The notes beneath the pieces are model-generated. The model worked only from the letters and a program-made list of their open reading frames with translations, did not search any database and was not told the DNA's origin. A DNA stretch of 64,000 bases from Primorskyibacter flagellatus (lineage in GTDB: Bacteria; Pseudomonadota; Alphaproteobacteria; Rhodobacterales; Rhodobacteraceae): assembly GCF_900176485.1 (NCBI RefSeq), contig NZ_FWYD01000003.1:372001-436000 (forward strand), given 5' to 3'. A program made the translations under genes and the position numbers. This document shows positions 18,423 through 27,903 of this stretch, one piece after another; within the stretch, counting starts at the first letter, position 1, and each line of letters opens with the position of its first letter.

Positions 18423-19399
18423 TCGGCAAGATCAATCAGCATGTCCCGAAGATCGGACCGGGGCAGGGTGCCAAGCGCGTCCTTGGCCTTTGCCGCCCAG
18501 GCATTTGCATCATCGCGTGTCGCCGTCAGCGTGTCGTGCTTGTGCAGCAAGGCGATGGCGTGGTCCAGGTCGCCATCCATCTGCTTGCCCTTCTCGATGG
18601 TCCGCGACCAGAAAGCGCGCTCCTCTGCATCGGCTGCCGCGACGGCCTTGATCACCGGCAGTGTCAGCTTGCGTTCGCGAAAATCGTCACCGATGTTTTT
18701 TCCGGTCGTGCCGCTGTCGCCCTGATAATCCAGAAGATCATCGGCGATCTGGAACGCAATCCCCAAGGCGTCGCCATAGTCAAACAACGCGCGCACAATC
18801 TCGTCGGGCTGACCGGCGATGACGCCGCCGACCTCTGTCGCGGCCGAGAACAGCGCGGCCGTCTTGCCACGGACGATCTTGAGGTAAATATCCTCGCCGG
18901 TGCGCAGATCCTGCGCTGCCGACAATTGCAGCACCTCGCCTTCCGCAATGGTGGCGGCGGCATTTGCCAGAATGTCGAGCACGCGGATCGACCCGGTTTC
19001 GACCATCAACTGAAAGCTGCGCGCAAACAGATAATCGCCGACCAGCACGCTGGATTTGTTGTCCCAAAGCAGGTTCGCTGTCGGCCGTCCACGCCGCTGC
19101 GCGCTCTCATCCACCACGTCGTCATGCAGCAGCGTTGCGGTGTGAATAAACTCTACCGTTGCGGCCAGATGCACATGATAGGGACCGTCATAGCCGCACA
19201 TCCGCGCCGCGGCCAATGTCAGCATCGGACGCAGACGCTTGCCGCCGGCCTCGACCAGATGGGCCGTCACTTCGGGGATGCGCGGCGCATGCTCAGAGGC
19301 CATGCGCAGCCGAATCAAATCGTTGACCGCCATCATATCCTCGGCCAATGCGGCAGCGAGGCGGTCATGTGGTTTCACGGTGGCGTCGTCCAAACTCAT
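18398..19399 (-). CDS. ispB: Polyprenyl diphosphate synthase (octaprenyl/decaprenyl type)
   Basis: 333 residues. The first Asp-rich motif is LLHDDVVDESAQRRGRPT and the second FQIADDLLDYQGD, the order of long-chain trans-prenyltransferases. It extends farnesyl diphosphate with isopentenyl diphosphate to make the ubiquinone side chain; in Rhodobacterales this is usually C50 (UQ-10), but chain length cannot be read here. ATG at 19399 was preferred over a GTG three bases upstream. It is divergent from the DUF2007 gene. Confidence 0.93.
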   Translation of the reverse strand: MSLDDATVKPHDRLAAALAEDMMAVNDLIRLRMASEHAPRIPEVTAHLVEAGGKRLRPMLTLAAARMCGYDGPYHVHLAATVEFIHTATLLHDDVVDESAQRRGRPTANLLWDNKSSVLVGDYLFARSFQLMVETGSIRVLDILANAAATIAEGEVLQLSAAQDLRTGEDIYLKIVRGKTAALFSAATEVGGVIAGQPDEIVRALFDYGDALGIAFQIADDLLDYQGDSGTTGKNIGDDFRERKLTLPVIKAVAAADAEERAFWSRTIEKGKQMDGDLDHAIALLHKHDTLTATRDDANAWAAKAKDALGTLPRSDLRDMLIDLADYVVARLA

Positions 19400-19454
19400 C
19401 ACACTCCCGTCACAAGGCTCGACAATCGTGCCACCTTGTCCTTACATCCCCGAC

Positions 19455-19670
19455 ATGGAAGAGCTTTTGCGCACCACCGACATCACGATCATCCCGCTGG
19501 CCCGCGCGCTCTTGCAGGACGAGGGTATAGACAGCTTTGAATTGGACGTAAACATGAGCGTTCTTGAAGGCAGCATCGGCATTTTGCCGCGGCGATTGAT
19601 GGTGCGGTCTGCGGATCTGAGGGCGGCCCGACAGTTGATGCTTGATAGTGGCGTTCCGCTTGACCGCTGA
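19455..19670 (+). CDS. DUF2007-type putative signal-transducing protein
   Basis: 71 residues, cytosolic. The sequence MEELLRTTDITIIPLARALL and the later RLMVRSADLRAARQLM match small proteins of the DUF2007 family (GlnB-like ferredoxin-fold) that roseobacters carry beside a NPPY methyltransferase. No catalytic residues are evident. Its stop overlaps the methyltransferase start region, indicating a coupled pair. Function unknown. Confidence 0.8.
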   Translation: MEELLRTTDITIIPLARALLQDEGIDSFELDVNMSVLEGSIGILPRRLMVRSADLRAARQLMLDSGVPLDR

Positions 19671-20415
19671 GCTGAGCCGCGACGCTTTTTTAGGCGGACG
19701 GGTTCACCTGTTCCAGCCGATCGGCGGCTATCGGGCCGGGATAGATCCCGTCCTGTTGGCTGCAAGCGTCGCAGCAACTTCAGGCGATTCGGTGCTGGAA
19801 CTTGGCTGCGGCGCTGCCCCTGGCTTATGTTGCCTTGGTGTCCGCGTCCCGGGCCTGACGTTGACCGGCGTGGAAATCCAACCGTTCTACGTCAACCTCG
19901 CGCGCCGCAATCTGGCCGAGAACGGGTTGACGGCAGAGGTGGTTGAGGCTGACCTTTCATCTCCGCCCGCGTCGCTTCTGGCGCGTCAATTTGACCATGT
20001 CTTTGCGAACCCGCCTTATTTCAAATCCGGCAAGCGCAGCCAGGCAGATGATGACGGCCGGGAAATCGCACTCGCCGCGCAAACGCCGCTCTCCGCTTGG
20101 GTCAACGTGGCGGCGCGACGATTGGTCCCGCGTGGTCAGGCGACATTCATTCAGCGGATGGAAAGGCTGCCAGAGCTGTTGACTGCGATGCAAGAAAGGC
20201 TTGGGTCTGTTCAGGTTCTGCCACTGGCCCCGCGCGTCGGGCGTGACCCTCGGCTGGTGCTGGTGAGGGGGCGCAAAGGCGGGCGGGCCGATTTCCGGTT
20301 GCACGCCCCGGTGATTCTTCACGAAGGGCACACCCATGGACAGGACGGCGAAGATTACGCGGCCCCGATCAGCGACGTGTTAAGGCGCGGAGCCCCGCTG
20401 AATTTTCCGGCGTAA
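19648..20415 (+). CDS. Class I SAM-dependent methyltransferase, tRNA1(Val) adenine-N6 type
   Basis: About 255 residues. It has a SAM-binding motif (VLELGCGAAPGLCCLGVRV) and the catalytic NPPY tetrapeptide (HVFANPPYFKSG) of adenine- or glutamine-N-methyltransferases; the full-length pattern (SRDAFLGGRVHLFQPIGGYRAGIDPVLLAA) resembles YfiC/TrmN6, which methylates A37 of tRNA1-Val. The start is uncertain: GTG 19648 gives MAFRLTAELSRDAFLGG, TTG 19660 is an alternative. It overlaps the DUF2007 gene by about 23 bp. Confidence 0.88.
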   Translation: MAFRLTAELSRDAFLGGRVHLFQPIGGYRAGIDPVLLAASVAATSGDSVLELGCGAAPGLCCLGVRVPGLTLTGVEIQPFYVNLARRNLAENGLTAEVVEADLSSPPASLLARQFDHVFANPPYFKSGKRSQADDDGREIALAAQTPLSAWVNVAARRLVPRGQATFIQRMERLPELLTAMQERLGSVQVLPLAPRVGRDPRLVLVRGRKGGRADFRLHAPVILHEGHTHGQDGEDYAAPISDVLRRGAPLNFPA

Positions 20416-20528
20416 TGTAAGCTTCACCGGCAAGTTAGTGCTTTGGAAAACAACTGGTGACAATGCAGCGTGACAGACGTGCTGGAATATGCTGGACTGA
20501 AGATGTTGTCATATCAATGGAGGACGTG

Positions 20529-20693
20529 ATGAGCTTGAGTTCGCATGTGCAGGAACTGAAGAAGAAACACCAACACCTCTCGGCTGCTGTGGAAGAGGCA
20601 CAGCGTGCCCCCAGCGTTAGCGATCTTCATATCGCTGAAATGAAGAAACAGAAACTGAAGCTGAAAGAAGAAATCGAACGACTCAGCGTCTGA
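20529..20693 (+). CDS. YdcH/DUF465 family small coiled-coil protein
   Basis: 54 residues, dominated by a Lys/Glu-rich helix (VQELKKKHQHLSAAVEEAQR and MKKQKLKLKEEIERL). This is the DUF465/YdcH pattern, a short antiparallel coiled coil common in proteobacteria and of unknown role. The ATG at 20529 has GGAGG five bases upstream. A short GC hairpin follows the stop. Confidence 0.85.
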   Translation: MSLSSHVQELKKKHQHLSAAVEEAQRAPSVSDLHIAEMKKQKLKLKEEIERLSV

Positions 20694-20716
20694 AGTCGTT
20701 GTTCTGGTAGCTTTTA

Positions 20717-20733
20717 GGGCCGGAGGCCCGTTT
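20717..20733 (+). terminator. Possible weak terminator after the YdcH-like gene
   Basis: A five-bp stem GGGCC/GGCCC with a three-base loop is followed by GTTTCT, 24 bp after the stop. The stem is short and the T run broken, so efficiency is doubtful. Confidence 0.4.
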
Positions 20734-20836
20734 CTGAAAATCATGGCTCAAGCTGAGGTTTGGTCCAAACCATCCAAAAGCCGGCCAGGTTGCATAAAAC
20801 CAGGCAGAAGACAAAAAGAAGTATCTCAATATGAAA

Positions 20837-20863
20837 GCGCCCCGGCCATACAGGCAGGGGCGC
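20837..20863 (-). terminator. Intrinsic terminator after phaB
   Basis: An inverted repeat GCGCCCC/GGGGCGC with a 13-base loop lies 28 bp beyond the phaB stop; on the minus strand the stem is followed by TTTCAT. Placement fits a phaB terminator. Confidence 0.6.
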
Positions 20864-20891
20864 AATGTTTTGACGCGATGTTCGCGGGGTA

Positions 20892-21614
20892 TCAGGCGAA
20901 GAATTGGGCGCCGTTCGCACTGATTGTCGAACCGTTGATGAAACCGGCATCCTCAGACGCCAGGAACACCACGCAACGTGCAATCTCTTCAGGCTCGCCC
21001 AAGCGTCCTGCCGGGATCTGGCCGATGATCGATTCGCGTACCTTTTCAGGCACAGCCATCACCATCTCGGTCGCGATATATCCAGGGCAAATCGCGTTGG
21101 CGGTGATCCCGGCGCGGGCACCTTCTTGAGCAAGGCTTTTGACGATGCCAAGATCGCCGGCCTTTGTCGCGGCATAGTTGACCTGAGCGAACTGACCCTT
21201 CTGACCATTGATGGAACTGATCACGATGACGCGGCCGAACTTGCGCTCGCGCATGCCGGGCCAGACCGGATGCACGGTGTTGAACACGCCGGTCAGGTTG
21301 GTGTCTATCACCTGTTGCCATTGGTCCTTGGTCATCTTGTGGAAGGGGGCATCGCGGGTAATCCCGGCATTGGCTACGACCACATCAACCGGACCCAGAT
21401 CCTCTTCGACCTTGGCAATGCCGGCGACGCTGGAATCGTAGTCGGCGACGTTCCACTTGTATGTCTTGATACCGGTTTCTTCGGTAAATTTGGCCGCGGC
21501 TTCGTCATTTCCGGCATAGGTTGCTGCGACCGTGTAACCGGCGGCTTGCAGCGCTTTCGAGATCGCCTCACCGATGCCTCGGCTGCCGCCTGTTACGAGT
21601 GCTACTCTTGCCAT
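20892..21614 (-). CDS. phaB: Acetoacetyl-CoA reductase (NADPH-dependent)
   Basis: 240 residues, an SDR-fold enzyme with the Rossmann motif TGGSRGIGEAI and the catalytic YAATKAG. The segment PVDVVVANAGITRDAPFHKM and C-terminal GRLGEPEEIARCVVFLASEDA are those of PhaB. It reduces acetoacetyl-CoA to (R)-3-hydroxybutyryl-CoA for polyhydroxybutyrate synthesis and the ethylmalonyl-CoA pathway. The ATG at 21614 gives MARVALVTGG. It follows phaA on the same strand with a hairpin between them. Confidence 0.95.
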   Translation of the reverse strand: MARVALVTGGSRGIGEAISKALQAAGYTVAATYAGNDEAAAKFTEETGIKTYKWNVADYDSSVAGIAKVEEDLGPVDVVVANAGITRDAPFHKMTKDQWQQVIDTNLTGVFNTVHPVWPGMRERKFGRVIVISSINGQKGQFAQVNYAATKAGDLGIVKSLAQEGARAGITANAICPGYIATEMVMAVPEKVRESIIGQIPAGRLGEPEEIARCVVFLASEDAGFINGSTISANGAQFFA

Positions 21615-21739
21615 GATATTCTCCAATCTGTCAGGGTCCAGTAACTTTGCTACCGTTTGATTGCATCATGCGCAACAATATTGCGTCACGATATCGGCGC
21701 TTTGGGGGAATTTCTGTTGGCTTTGGCCTGAGAGGGACT

Positions 21740-21769
21740 GGAAAAGGGACGCCTGAGGCGCCCCTTTCC
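21740..21769 (-). terminator. Hairpin between phaA and phaB
   Basis: An almost perfect inverted repeat (GGAAAAGGG-CGCC, TGA loop, GGCG-CCCTTTCC) starts 13 bp beyond the phaA stop. On the minus strand the T tract lies within the 3' arm. It probably terminates or attenuates phaA transcription, so phaB may also have its own promoter in the 167-bp gap. Confidence 0.6.
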
Positions 21770-21781
21770 GAACTGCTGAAG

Positions 21782-22957
21782 TCAGGGACGCTCAACGCAG
21801 AGCGCCACACCCATACCGCCGCCAATGCACAATGTCGCGAGGCCTTTCTTGGCATTGCGGCGCTGCATTTCAAATAGGAGGGTATTGAGGACACGGGCAC
21901 CGGAGGCACCGATCGGATGACCAATGGCGATTGCGCCGCCATTCACGTTCACGATAGCCGGATCCCAGCCCATCTCCTTGTTCACGGCGCAAGCCTGAGC
22001 GGCGAAAGCTTCGTTCGCTTCGACAAGGTCCAGATCTTCCGGTTTCCAACCCGCCTTTTCCAGCGCTTTGCGGCTGGCGTTGATCGGACCTGCGCCCATG
22101 ATCGACGGGTCAAGTCCCGCAGTGGCGTAGGAGGCGATGCGTGCAAGCGGGGTAATCCCGCGCTTTTCGGCATTCTGTGCGGACATCAGCAGGGCACCGG
22201 CGGCCCCGTCATTAAGGCCGGATGCGTTGGCCGCTGTGACGCTGCCATCTTTTGTAAAGGCTGGGCGCAGCTTTTGCATGGCTTCGATCGTCGCGCCGTA
22301 ACGGATGTATTCGTCCTTATCGACAACAGTTTCGCCTTTGCGGGTCTTGACGGTAAAGGCAATCACCTCGTCATCGAACTTGCCGGCTGTCTGTGCCGCT
22401 TCTGCCTTGTTTTGCGACGCGACGGCGAACTCGTCCTGTTGTTCACGGCTGATCTGCCATTTTTCTGCAACATTTTCGGCGGTCTGACCCATGTGATAGC
22501 CGTTGAATGCATCCCACAGACCGTCGCGGATCATCGTGTCGATATATTTTACATCGCCCATCTTGTGACCGGCTCGCAGATGCGCGGCATGAGGGCTGAG
22601 TGTCATGTTCTCCTGACCGCCGGCACAGACGATATCTGCATCGCCTAGCTGGATGTGTTGGGCGGCAAGCGCTACGGCGCGCAGACCGGATCCACAAACT
22701 TGGTTGATACTCCAGGCCGAGGATTCAATCGGCAGGCCTGCGTTAACATGTGCCTGACGCGCCGGGTTTTGTCCCTGCGCTGCGGTCAGAACCTGCCCCA
22801 GGATCGTTTCGGAGACGTCCGCAGCGTCAATCCCGGCGCGCTCTACCAGCGCTTGCAGAACGGCCGATCCCAAATCGTGGGCGGGGGTATTGGCGAACGC
22901 GCCCCCAAAACTGCCGACTGCGGTCCGCGCCGCAGATGCGATTACGACATTGGTCAT
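21782..22957 (-). CDS. phaA: Acetyl-CoA C-acetyltransferase (beta-ketothiolase)
   Basis: 391 residues, standard biosynthetic thiolase length. The acylated Cys lies in [18 protein letters not shown], and the C-terminal [19 protein letters not shown] and [12 protein letters not shown] supply the His and the second Cys. It condenses two acetyl-CoA to acetoacetyl-CoA, the first step of PHB formation and the ethylmalonyl-CoA pathway. It is followed by phaB and preceded on the same strand by the EAL gene. Confidence 0.96.
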   Translation of the reverse strand: MTNVVIASAARTAVGSFGGAFANTPAHDLGSAVLQALVERAGIDAADVSETILGQVLTAAQGQNPARQAHVNAGLPIESSAWSINQVCGSGLRAVALAAQHIQLGDADIVCAGGQENMTLSPHAAHLRAGHKMGDVKYIDTMIRDGLWDAFNGYHMGQTAENVAEKWQISREQQDEFAVASQNKAEAAQTAGKFDDEVIAFTVKTRKGETVVDKDEYIRYGATIEAMQKLRPAFTKDGSVTAANASGLNDGAAGALLMSAQNAEKRGITPLARIASYATAGLDPSIMGAGPINASRKALEKAGWKPEDLDLVEANEAFAAQACAVNKEMGWDPAIVNVNGGAIAIGHPIGASGARVLNTLLFEMQRRNAKKGLATLCIGGGMGVALCVERP

Positions 22958-23090
22958 AGATGTGCTCCACCTTAACTAATTGCGACGGAGGTCCGCACAG
23001 TTCCAGCAAAGCGCACAACCCCCACCCTACCGTAACGTAACTATATTATGCATTGGTGGGGGGCAACTACAGTCATGACCCGAAATTGCC

Positions 23091-23924
23091 TCAGGCTGAG
23101 GCGCGTTGTAGCGCGTCTTTTTCCCACGGCGGACAGACAGTCGGAGAGCCGTAGAAATACCCTTGCAGGCAATCGACGCCAAGGTCTTGCAGAAATGCGG
23201 CATCCTCTGCCCGCTCAACCCGTTCAGCCACGGTGAACATGTCAAATTGCTGTGCGACAGAGACCATGGCGCGGGTAAGAACCTGATTGTCGGCATCACG
23301 CGCAATATCAGTGATGAACTGCCCGTCAATCTTGAGGATGTCGAACTGGAAGTCCTTGAAGTGGCGAAAGGCGGTATAGCCTGCCCCGAAATCGTCAAGC
23401 GCGAAAGAAATGCCCTTGTGTTGCAGGTCTTGCATGAACCCGACCACCAGTTCAGGAACCAGCATCGCGGAGTTCTCAGTGATTTCCAGAATGAGACGTT
23501 CGCCGACAGTTGGATTGCGTGCCAGCCCGCGTTGCAAGACGCGTAGCCATTTCTTGTATCCGATGGATCGGGCCGACATGTTAATCGACAGCCGCAACGT
23601 GGGTTGCGTTTCCAGCGCACGCAGACCCTTTTCCAGGGCGATGCAATCCAGCAGGCGCCCGGTTTCTGTTTCTTCCACGACGTTGATGAAGTCCTTGGCG
23701 GGGATCACCCGTCCGGTTTCATCCAGGACGCGAATCAGCCCTTCATAGAATGCCGTGCGCCTCGGATCGCGGGCCTGGACGACTGGCTGAAATGCAAGGA
23801 GAACCTGCCGATGGCGCACTGCGGCCTCGACCATCTTAATGGTGTTTGCATCGCGCTGTTCTATCGCAAGCGTCAGCGCATTACGAGGCTGTTCGTTCAG
23901 TGCGGCTTTTCTCTGAAGACCCAT
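23091..23924 (-). CDS. Stand-alone EAL-domain c-di-GMP phosphodiesterase
   Basis: 277 residues, essentially one EAL domain with no sensor, GGDEF or membrane part. The signature reads FYEGLIRV instead of EAL, but the metal- and substrate-binding residues appear intact: Asn in LSINMSARS, Glu in LEITENSAM, the Asp pair in FALDDFGAGY, Lys in LKIDGQF, Glu in VAERVE and Gln in LQGYFYGSP. It is probably an active cytosolic phosphodiesterase. GGAGGGCAC precedes the ATG. It is upstream of phaA on the same strand. Confidence 0.88.
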   Translation of the reverse strand: MGLQRKAALNEQPRNALTLAIEQRDANTIKMVEAAVRHRQVLLAFQPVVQARDPRRTAFYEGLIRVLDETGRVIPAKDFINVVEETETGRLLDCIALEKGLRALETQPTLRLSINMSARSIGYKKWLRVLQRGLARNPTVGERLILEITENSAMLVPELVVGFMQDLQHKGISFALDDFGAGYTAFRHFKDFQFDILKIDGQFITDIARDADNQVLTRAMVSVAQQFDMFTVAERVERAEDAAFLQDLGVDCLQGYFYGSPTVCPPWEKDALQRASA

Positions 23925-24039
23925 GTGCCCTCCATTCGGTTGCTTGCAGACTGGACCTTAAGACCTTAAATTACGCTTAAATTTCACGTTTTGTTCTAAT
24001 TTGAATCATTTGGGTGCTCTCTCCTGCAAAACAGCGCCG

Positions 24040-24067
24040 TTGACAGCGCGCGGTTGCAGCGTATAAG
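24040..24067 (+). promoter_or_regulatory. Sigma-70-type promoter for rpsD
   Basis: TTGACA (24040-24045) and TATAAG (24062-24067) are separated by 16 bp, close to the housekeeping consensus. They are 125 bp before the rpsD start, leaving a leader of about 115 nt. Inferred from sequence only. Confidence 0.7.
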
Positions 24068-24091
24068 CGCGGCTTCATTGGTGTTGGTGGA

Positions 24092-24170
24092 CCCCGCAAG
24101 GGGATTCCTGTCAGTGTCGGATCAAATCCGGCGCAGAGGACAACGCCCTTCATAGCTGCCACTCGGTAGC
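24092..24170 (+). promoter_or_regulatory. Structured 5' leader of rpsD (four successive hairpins)
   Basis: The leader holds a CCCC-GCAA-GGGG GNRA hairpin (24092-24103), CGGAT-CAA-ATCCG (24118-24130), GGCG/CGCC (24130-24147, overlapping the second by one base) and GCTGCC-ACTC-GGTAGC with one G-U pair (24155-24170). The ribosome site AGGAG follows at about 24179. S4 is a known autogenous translational repressor in other bacteria, so an S4-responsive leader is plausible; I do not recognise a named RNA family. Confidence 0.5.
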
Positions 24171-24191
24171 GCCAAAAGAAGGAGATCAGCC

Positions 24192-24812
24192 GTGACCAAA
24201 CGCACGTCTGCCAAATACAAACTCGACCGCCGTATGGGCGAAAATATCTGGGGCCGTCCGAAATCCCCGGTCAACCGTCGCGAATACGGTCCCGGCCAGC
24301 ACGGTCAGCGCCGCAAGGGCAAGATATCCGACTTCGGCCTTCAGTTGCGCGCCAAGCAGAAGCTGAAAGGCTACTACGGCGACCTGACCGAAAAGCAATT
24401 CCGTCGTATTTTCCGTGAAGCAGAGCGCCTGCGTGGCGATACCGGTGAGCTGTTGGTCGGTCTGCTGGAGCGTCGTCTGGACGCCGTCGTCTATCGTGCC
24501 AAGTTCGTGCCAACCGTGTTTGCAGCGCGTCAATTCGTGAACCACGGCCACGTCATGGTGAACGGCAAGCGCGTCAACATCCCCTCTTACCGTGTGAAAG
24601 AGGGTGACGTTATCGAGGTTCGCGAGAAGTCCAAGCAGTTGGCCGTCATTCTGGAAGCGACCCAGTTGCCAGAGCGCGACGTGCCGGACTACATGGATGT
24701 CGACAACTCTAAGTTGACCGCCACATTCGTGCGGACGCCGGGCCTGGGCGATGTGCCGTATCCCGTCGTGATGGAACCCAATCTGGTTATCGAATTCTAC
24801 GCCCAGAACTAA
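24192..24812 (+). CDS. rpsD: 30S ribosomal protein S4
   Basis: 206 residues, normal length. The conserved N-terminal block ([15 protein letters not shown]-like), [19 protein letters not shown] and the S4 RNA-binding domain [20 protein letters not shown] are clear. It is a primary 16S rRNA-binding protein that nucleates assembly of the small-subunit body. The start is GTG with AAGGAG upstream. It is a single-gene unit with its own promoter, leader and terminator, as usual for alphaproteobacterial rpsD. Confidence 0.98.
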   Translation: MTKRTSAKYKLDRRMGENIWGRPKSPVNRREYGPGQHGQRRKGKISDFGLQLRAKQKLKGYYGDLTEKQFRRIFREAERLRGDTGELLVGLLERRLDAVVYRAKFVPTVFAARQFVNHGHVMVNGKRVNIPSYRVKEGDVIEVREKSKQLAVILEATQLPERDVPDYMDVDNSKLTATFVRTPGLGDVPYPVVMEPNLVIEFYAQN

Positions 24813-24836
24813 GGTTCGGGCAGATCCGAAATCATC

Positions 24837-24866
24837 AAAGGGTCGCGCATTGGCGCGGCCCTTTTT
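24837..24866 (+). terminator. Intrinsic terminator of rpsD
   Basis: AAAGGGTCGCGC, a short loop, GCGCGGCCC and a run of T: a strong GC stem with one G-T pair followed by TTTTT, 25 bp after the stop. Confidence 0.85.
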
Positions 24867-24971
24867 CGTATGCGGTCCTCTAGACTGCCGGGTGCCCACG
24901 CTGCCCCGGTCCTTGCCACTGGTCTCTGACGAAAAGCCCCGCTAAAGAGACGCGCAACAGGAGGCTGCACA

Positions 24972-26057
24972 ATGGCAAGGATGAAACCGCAACCCGGAAT
25001 CATGGATATCGCTCTTTATGTGGGCGGGGCGAGCCATATTGAGGGTGTTTCGGATGTGGTGAAACTGTCGTCGAACGAGAATCCGTTCGGCCCAAGCCCC
25101 GCGGCCATCGCTGCGGTAGAGCGGAGCGCACGCAATTTGCATCGGTATCCCTCCACGGACCATGCCGCCTTGCGAAACGCCATTGCCGGGGCACACGGGC
25201 TGGATGTTGCTCGGATCATCTGCGGTGTCGGCTCGGACGAGATCATCACTTTTCTCTGCCAGGCCTATGCCGGCTCCGGGGATGAGGTCATCCACACACA
25301 GCACGGTTTTGCCATGTACCGGATCAGCGCGCTGGCCGCAGGGGCAACGCCGGTGGAGGTGGCAGAGCGCGACCGCACCGTAGATGTGGATGCCATTCTT
25401 GCCGCCTGCACGGATCGCACGCGACTTGTGTTCATCGCCAACCCGGCGAACCCGACCGGCACCTTTATCGCGTTGGACGAGGTGGAGCGGCTGGCCGACG
25501 GTCTGCCGGAGCAGTGCCTGCTGGTGCTGGATGGTGCCTATGCAGAGTTCGAACCGGGCTATGACGGTGGTGCCACTCTGGTCGAAAAACGCGAAAATAT
25601 CGTGATGACGCGCACATTTTCAAAGCTTTACGGTCTGGGTGGTTTGCGCGTCGGATGGGGGTATGCCTGTCAGGATGTGATCGACGTGCTGAACCGGGTG
25701 CGGGGACCGTTCAACCTGTCCTCGACTGCGTTGGAGGCGGCCGAGGCGGCGCTGGGGGATCGCAGCTACACCGAAAAATGCCTTTCCGAGAACACCAAGA
25801 TGCGCCTCTGGCTGACAGAGGCGTTGCGCGAGCTGGGCGTGGGCGTGGATGACAGCCATGCCAATTTCGTGCTGGCACGGTTCGGTTCTGCGGCAGAGGC
25901 GGACGCCTGCGAGGCGCATCTCAAGACCCAGGGCCTGATCGTGCGGCGCGTCGGGGGCTACAAGTTGCCAGAGGCGTTGCGGATCACCGTCGGCGATGAA
26001 AGCGCGTGCCGCAGGGTGGTCCACGCCATCAGCCAATTCAAGGCGGTCGCGGCATGA
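24972..26057 (+). CDS. hisC: Histidinol-phosphate aminotransferase
   Basis: 361 residues, class I/II fold-type I aminotransferase. Visible landmarks are [15 protein letters not shown], the PLP-contacting NPANPTGT, and the PLP lysine in [16 protein letters not shown], the HisC form. It transaminates histidinol phosphate/imidazole acetol phosphate; in alphaproteobacteria HisC often also acts on aromatic keto acids, which fits its coupling to the next gene. ATGA overlap at 26054-26057 joins it to the dehydrogenase. Confidence 0.93.
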   Translation: MARMKPQPGIMDIALYVGGASHIEGVSDVVKLSSNENPFGPSPAAIAAVERSARNLHRYPSTDHAALRNAIAGAHGLDVARIICGVGSDEIITFLCQAYAGSGDEVIHTQHGFAMYRISALAAGATPVEVAERDRTVDVDAILAACTDRTRLVFIANPANPTGTFIALDEVERLADGLPEQCLLVLDGAYAEFEPGYDGGATLVEKRENIVMTRTFSKLYGLGGLRVGWGYACQDVIDVLNRVRGPFNLSSTALEAAEAALGDRSYTEKCLSENTKMRLWLTEALRELGVGVDDSHANFVLARFGSAAEADACEAHLKTQGLIVRRVGGYKLPEALRITVGDESACRRVVHAISQFKAVAA

Positions 26058-26974
26058 GTGTTATCTATGAAAAGGTCGCCCTGATCGGGCTGGGGCTGAT
26101 TGCGTCTTCGATGTTCTGGGCGAGTAAACGGGGTGGCCTTGCGCGCGAAATTTCGGGCTTTGCGCGCAGCGAGGCCACCCGCGATACGGCGCGCCGTATC
26201 GGGCTGTGCGACGTTGTTAGTGACAGTGTGATCGAGGCTGTCAAAGATGCCGATCTGGTGGTGCTGTGCGTTCCTGTGGGCGTCATGGGCGCGGTCGCGC
26301 AGGAAATCGCACCACATCTGAAACCCGGTTGCACGGTCAGCGATGTCGGCTCCGTCAAGGGCGCGGTGGTCGAGGCGGTTGCCCCGCATCTGCCAAAGGA
26401 CGTGCATTTCGTGCCCGGTCATCCATTGGCAGGCACCGAACACTCCGGCCCCGAATCAGGTTTTGCCACGCTTTTTGACGATCGCTGGTGTCTCTTGGTG
26501 CCACCCGACGGCACCGATCCGGACGCAGTGGCGAAACTTCGCCGGTTCTGGGAGGCGCTTGGCGCCAATGTCGAGGAGATGGACCCCGAGCACCATGACC
26601 TCGTGCTGGCCGTCACCAGCCACACGCCGCACCTGATTGCCTATACGATGGTGGGCGTGGCCGATGATCTTGGGCGCGTGACAGACTCTGAAGTTATCAA
26701 GTATTCTGCTGCTGGTTTCAGGGACTTCACCCGGATCGCGGCGAGCGACCCGACGATGTGGCGCGACGTGTTTCTGAACAACAAGCAGGCTACGCTGGAG
26801 ATCCTCGGACGCTTCACCGAAGAGCTGTTTGCGCTGCAACGTGCGATCCGAACCGGCGACGGGGACGAGCTTTTCGACTATTTCACTCGAACCCGCGCAA
26901 TTCGCCGTGGTATCATCGAGGCCGGGCAAGATACTGACGCCCCCGATTTTGGACGAGTGAAGGCAAAGCACTGA
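26054..26974 (+). CDS. Prephenate/arogenate dehydrogenase (cyclohexadienyl dehydrogenase)
   Basis: 306 residues. N-terminal Rossmann motif [16 protein letters not shown], then [11 protein letters not shown] and [18 protein letters not shown], the TyrA/TyrC pattern including the catalytic His region. It oxidatively decarboxylates prephenate or arogenate on the way to tyrosine. No chorismate mutase or ACT domain is attached. It overlaps hisC (ATGA) and the next gene (TGATG), so the three are translationally coupled. Substrate choice cannot be told. Confidence 0.92.
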   Translation: MSVIYEKVALIGLGLIASSMFWASKRGGLAREISGFARSEATRDTARRIGLCDVVSDSVIEAVKDADLVVLCVPVGVMGAVAQEIAPHLKPGCTVSDVGSVKGAVVEAVAPHLPKDVHFVPGHPLAGTEHSGPESGFATLFDDRWCLLVPPDGTDPDAVAKLRRFWEALGANVEEMDPEHHDLVLAVTSHTPHLIAYTMVGVADDLGRVTDSEVIKYSAAGFRDFTRIAASDPTMWRDVFLNNKQATLEILGRFTEELFALQRAIRTGDGDELFDYFTRTRAIRRGIIEAGQDTDAPDFGRVKAKH

Positions 26975-27828
26975 TGCGAGTTTTGGCGGGTTTGGCACTT
27001 GTGTTTCTGGCGGGCATGGCTGCGGCAGAAGCGCCGGATGGCAAAACCCGCCCGATGGCTCGGCAAGACGCTGCTCTGATCGCCACCGTGGAAAGCACCG
27101 ACCGGTTGGCGCTGCTGCGGCCCATGGCACGCCCGATGAAACCCAATCCCAACGCATTTGTCGAAACCACGGATTTGCTGTCGCTGGACGCAGATGGACG
27201 GATGGTTGTGTTGTCCACCTCTGGCATGCAGCGGTCTTTGCGTCCGATGCTGCGCCCGCGCGCCATTGTGGAGCGGGTGATGGCCAAGCGAAGGGCGCAG
27301 AACCGCGGGGCGGTCTGTGGCGATGTGGCCTTGCAGGGCGAAGCGATCGGGTATGTTCCCGGCCGGATCAAGGCTTGCGGCATCAAGGATGCGGTACGGT
27401 TACGGTCGGTCTCGGGCATCAAGCTCAGCCAGCAGGCGGTGATCGACTGCACGACCGCAAAGGCGTTGAAAACCTGGGTGGAGCGGGGGGTGAAACCTGC
27501 GATCGGGACGCGTGGTGGCGGTGTGGCACAACTGCGGGTCGCGGCGCATTACGCCTGCCGGACGCGCAACAATCAGCGCGGCGCCAAGGTCAGCGAGCAT
27601 GGAAAGGGCCGGGCCATCGACATATCGGGGCTTCGGTTGAAGGATGGCACGCAAATCACGGTCCTGCGTGGCTGGGGGTCGAGAAGCTACGGCAATGCCC
27701 TGCGAAAGATGCGCATTGCCGCTTGCGGGCCGTTCGGAACAGTGCTTGGGCCAGGGTCCGACGGGTATCACCGCGACCATTTCCATTTTGACACTGCACG
27801 GTATCGCAGCGGGGCCTATTGCCGGTAA
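26974..27828 (+). CDS. Extensin-like C-terminal domain protein, exported
   Basis: 284 residues with a signal peptide (VLAGLALVFLAGMAAAEA). A low-complexity segment rich in RPM/RPR repeats (about 25-100) precedes the bacterial extensin-like C domain: VCGDVALQGE, the SEHGKGRAIDISGL zinc-peptidase-like motif and GSDGYHRDHFHFD. The His/Asp set resembles LAS-type metallopeptidases, suggesting a cell-wall role; not proven. It overlaps the dehydrogenase stop by one base. Confidence 0.87.
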   Translation: MRVLAGLALVFLAGMAAAEAPDGKTRPMARQDAALIATVESTDRLALLRPMARPMKPNPNAFVETTDLLSLDADGRMVVLSTSGMQRSLRPMLRPRAIVERVMAKRRAQNRGAVCGDVALQGEAIGYVPGRIKACGIKDAVRLRSVSGIKLSQQAVIDCTTAKALKTWVERGVKPAIGTRGGGVAQLRVAAHYACRTRNNQRGAKVSEHGKGRAIDISGLRLKDGTQITVLRGWGSRSYGNALRKMRIAACGPFGTVLGPGSDGYHRDHFHFDTARYRSGAYCR

Positions 27829-27903
27829 CGTTCTGGTAGAATGGCGCTAACCGACAGCGAAGATCATCATTGGCCCGAGAGAGGCGTGGTCCGCATTGGT
27901 CGG

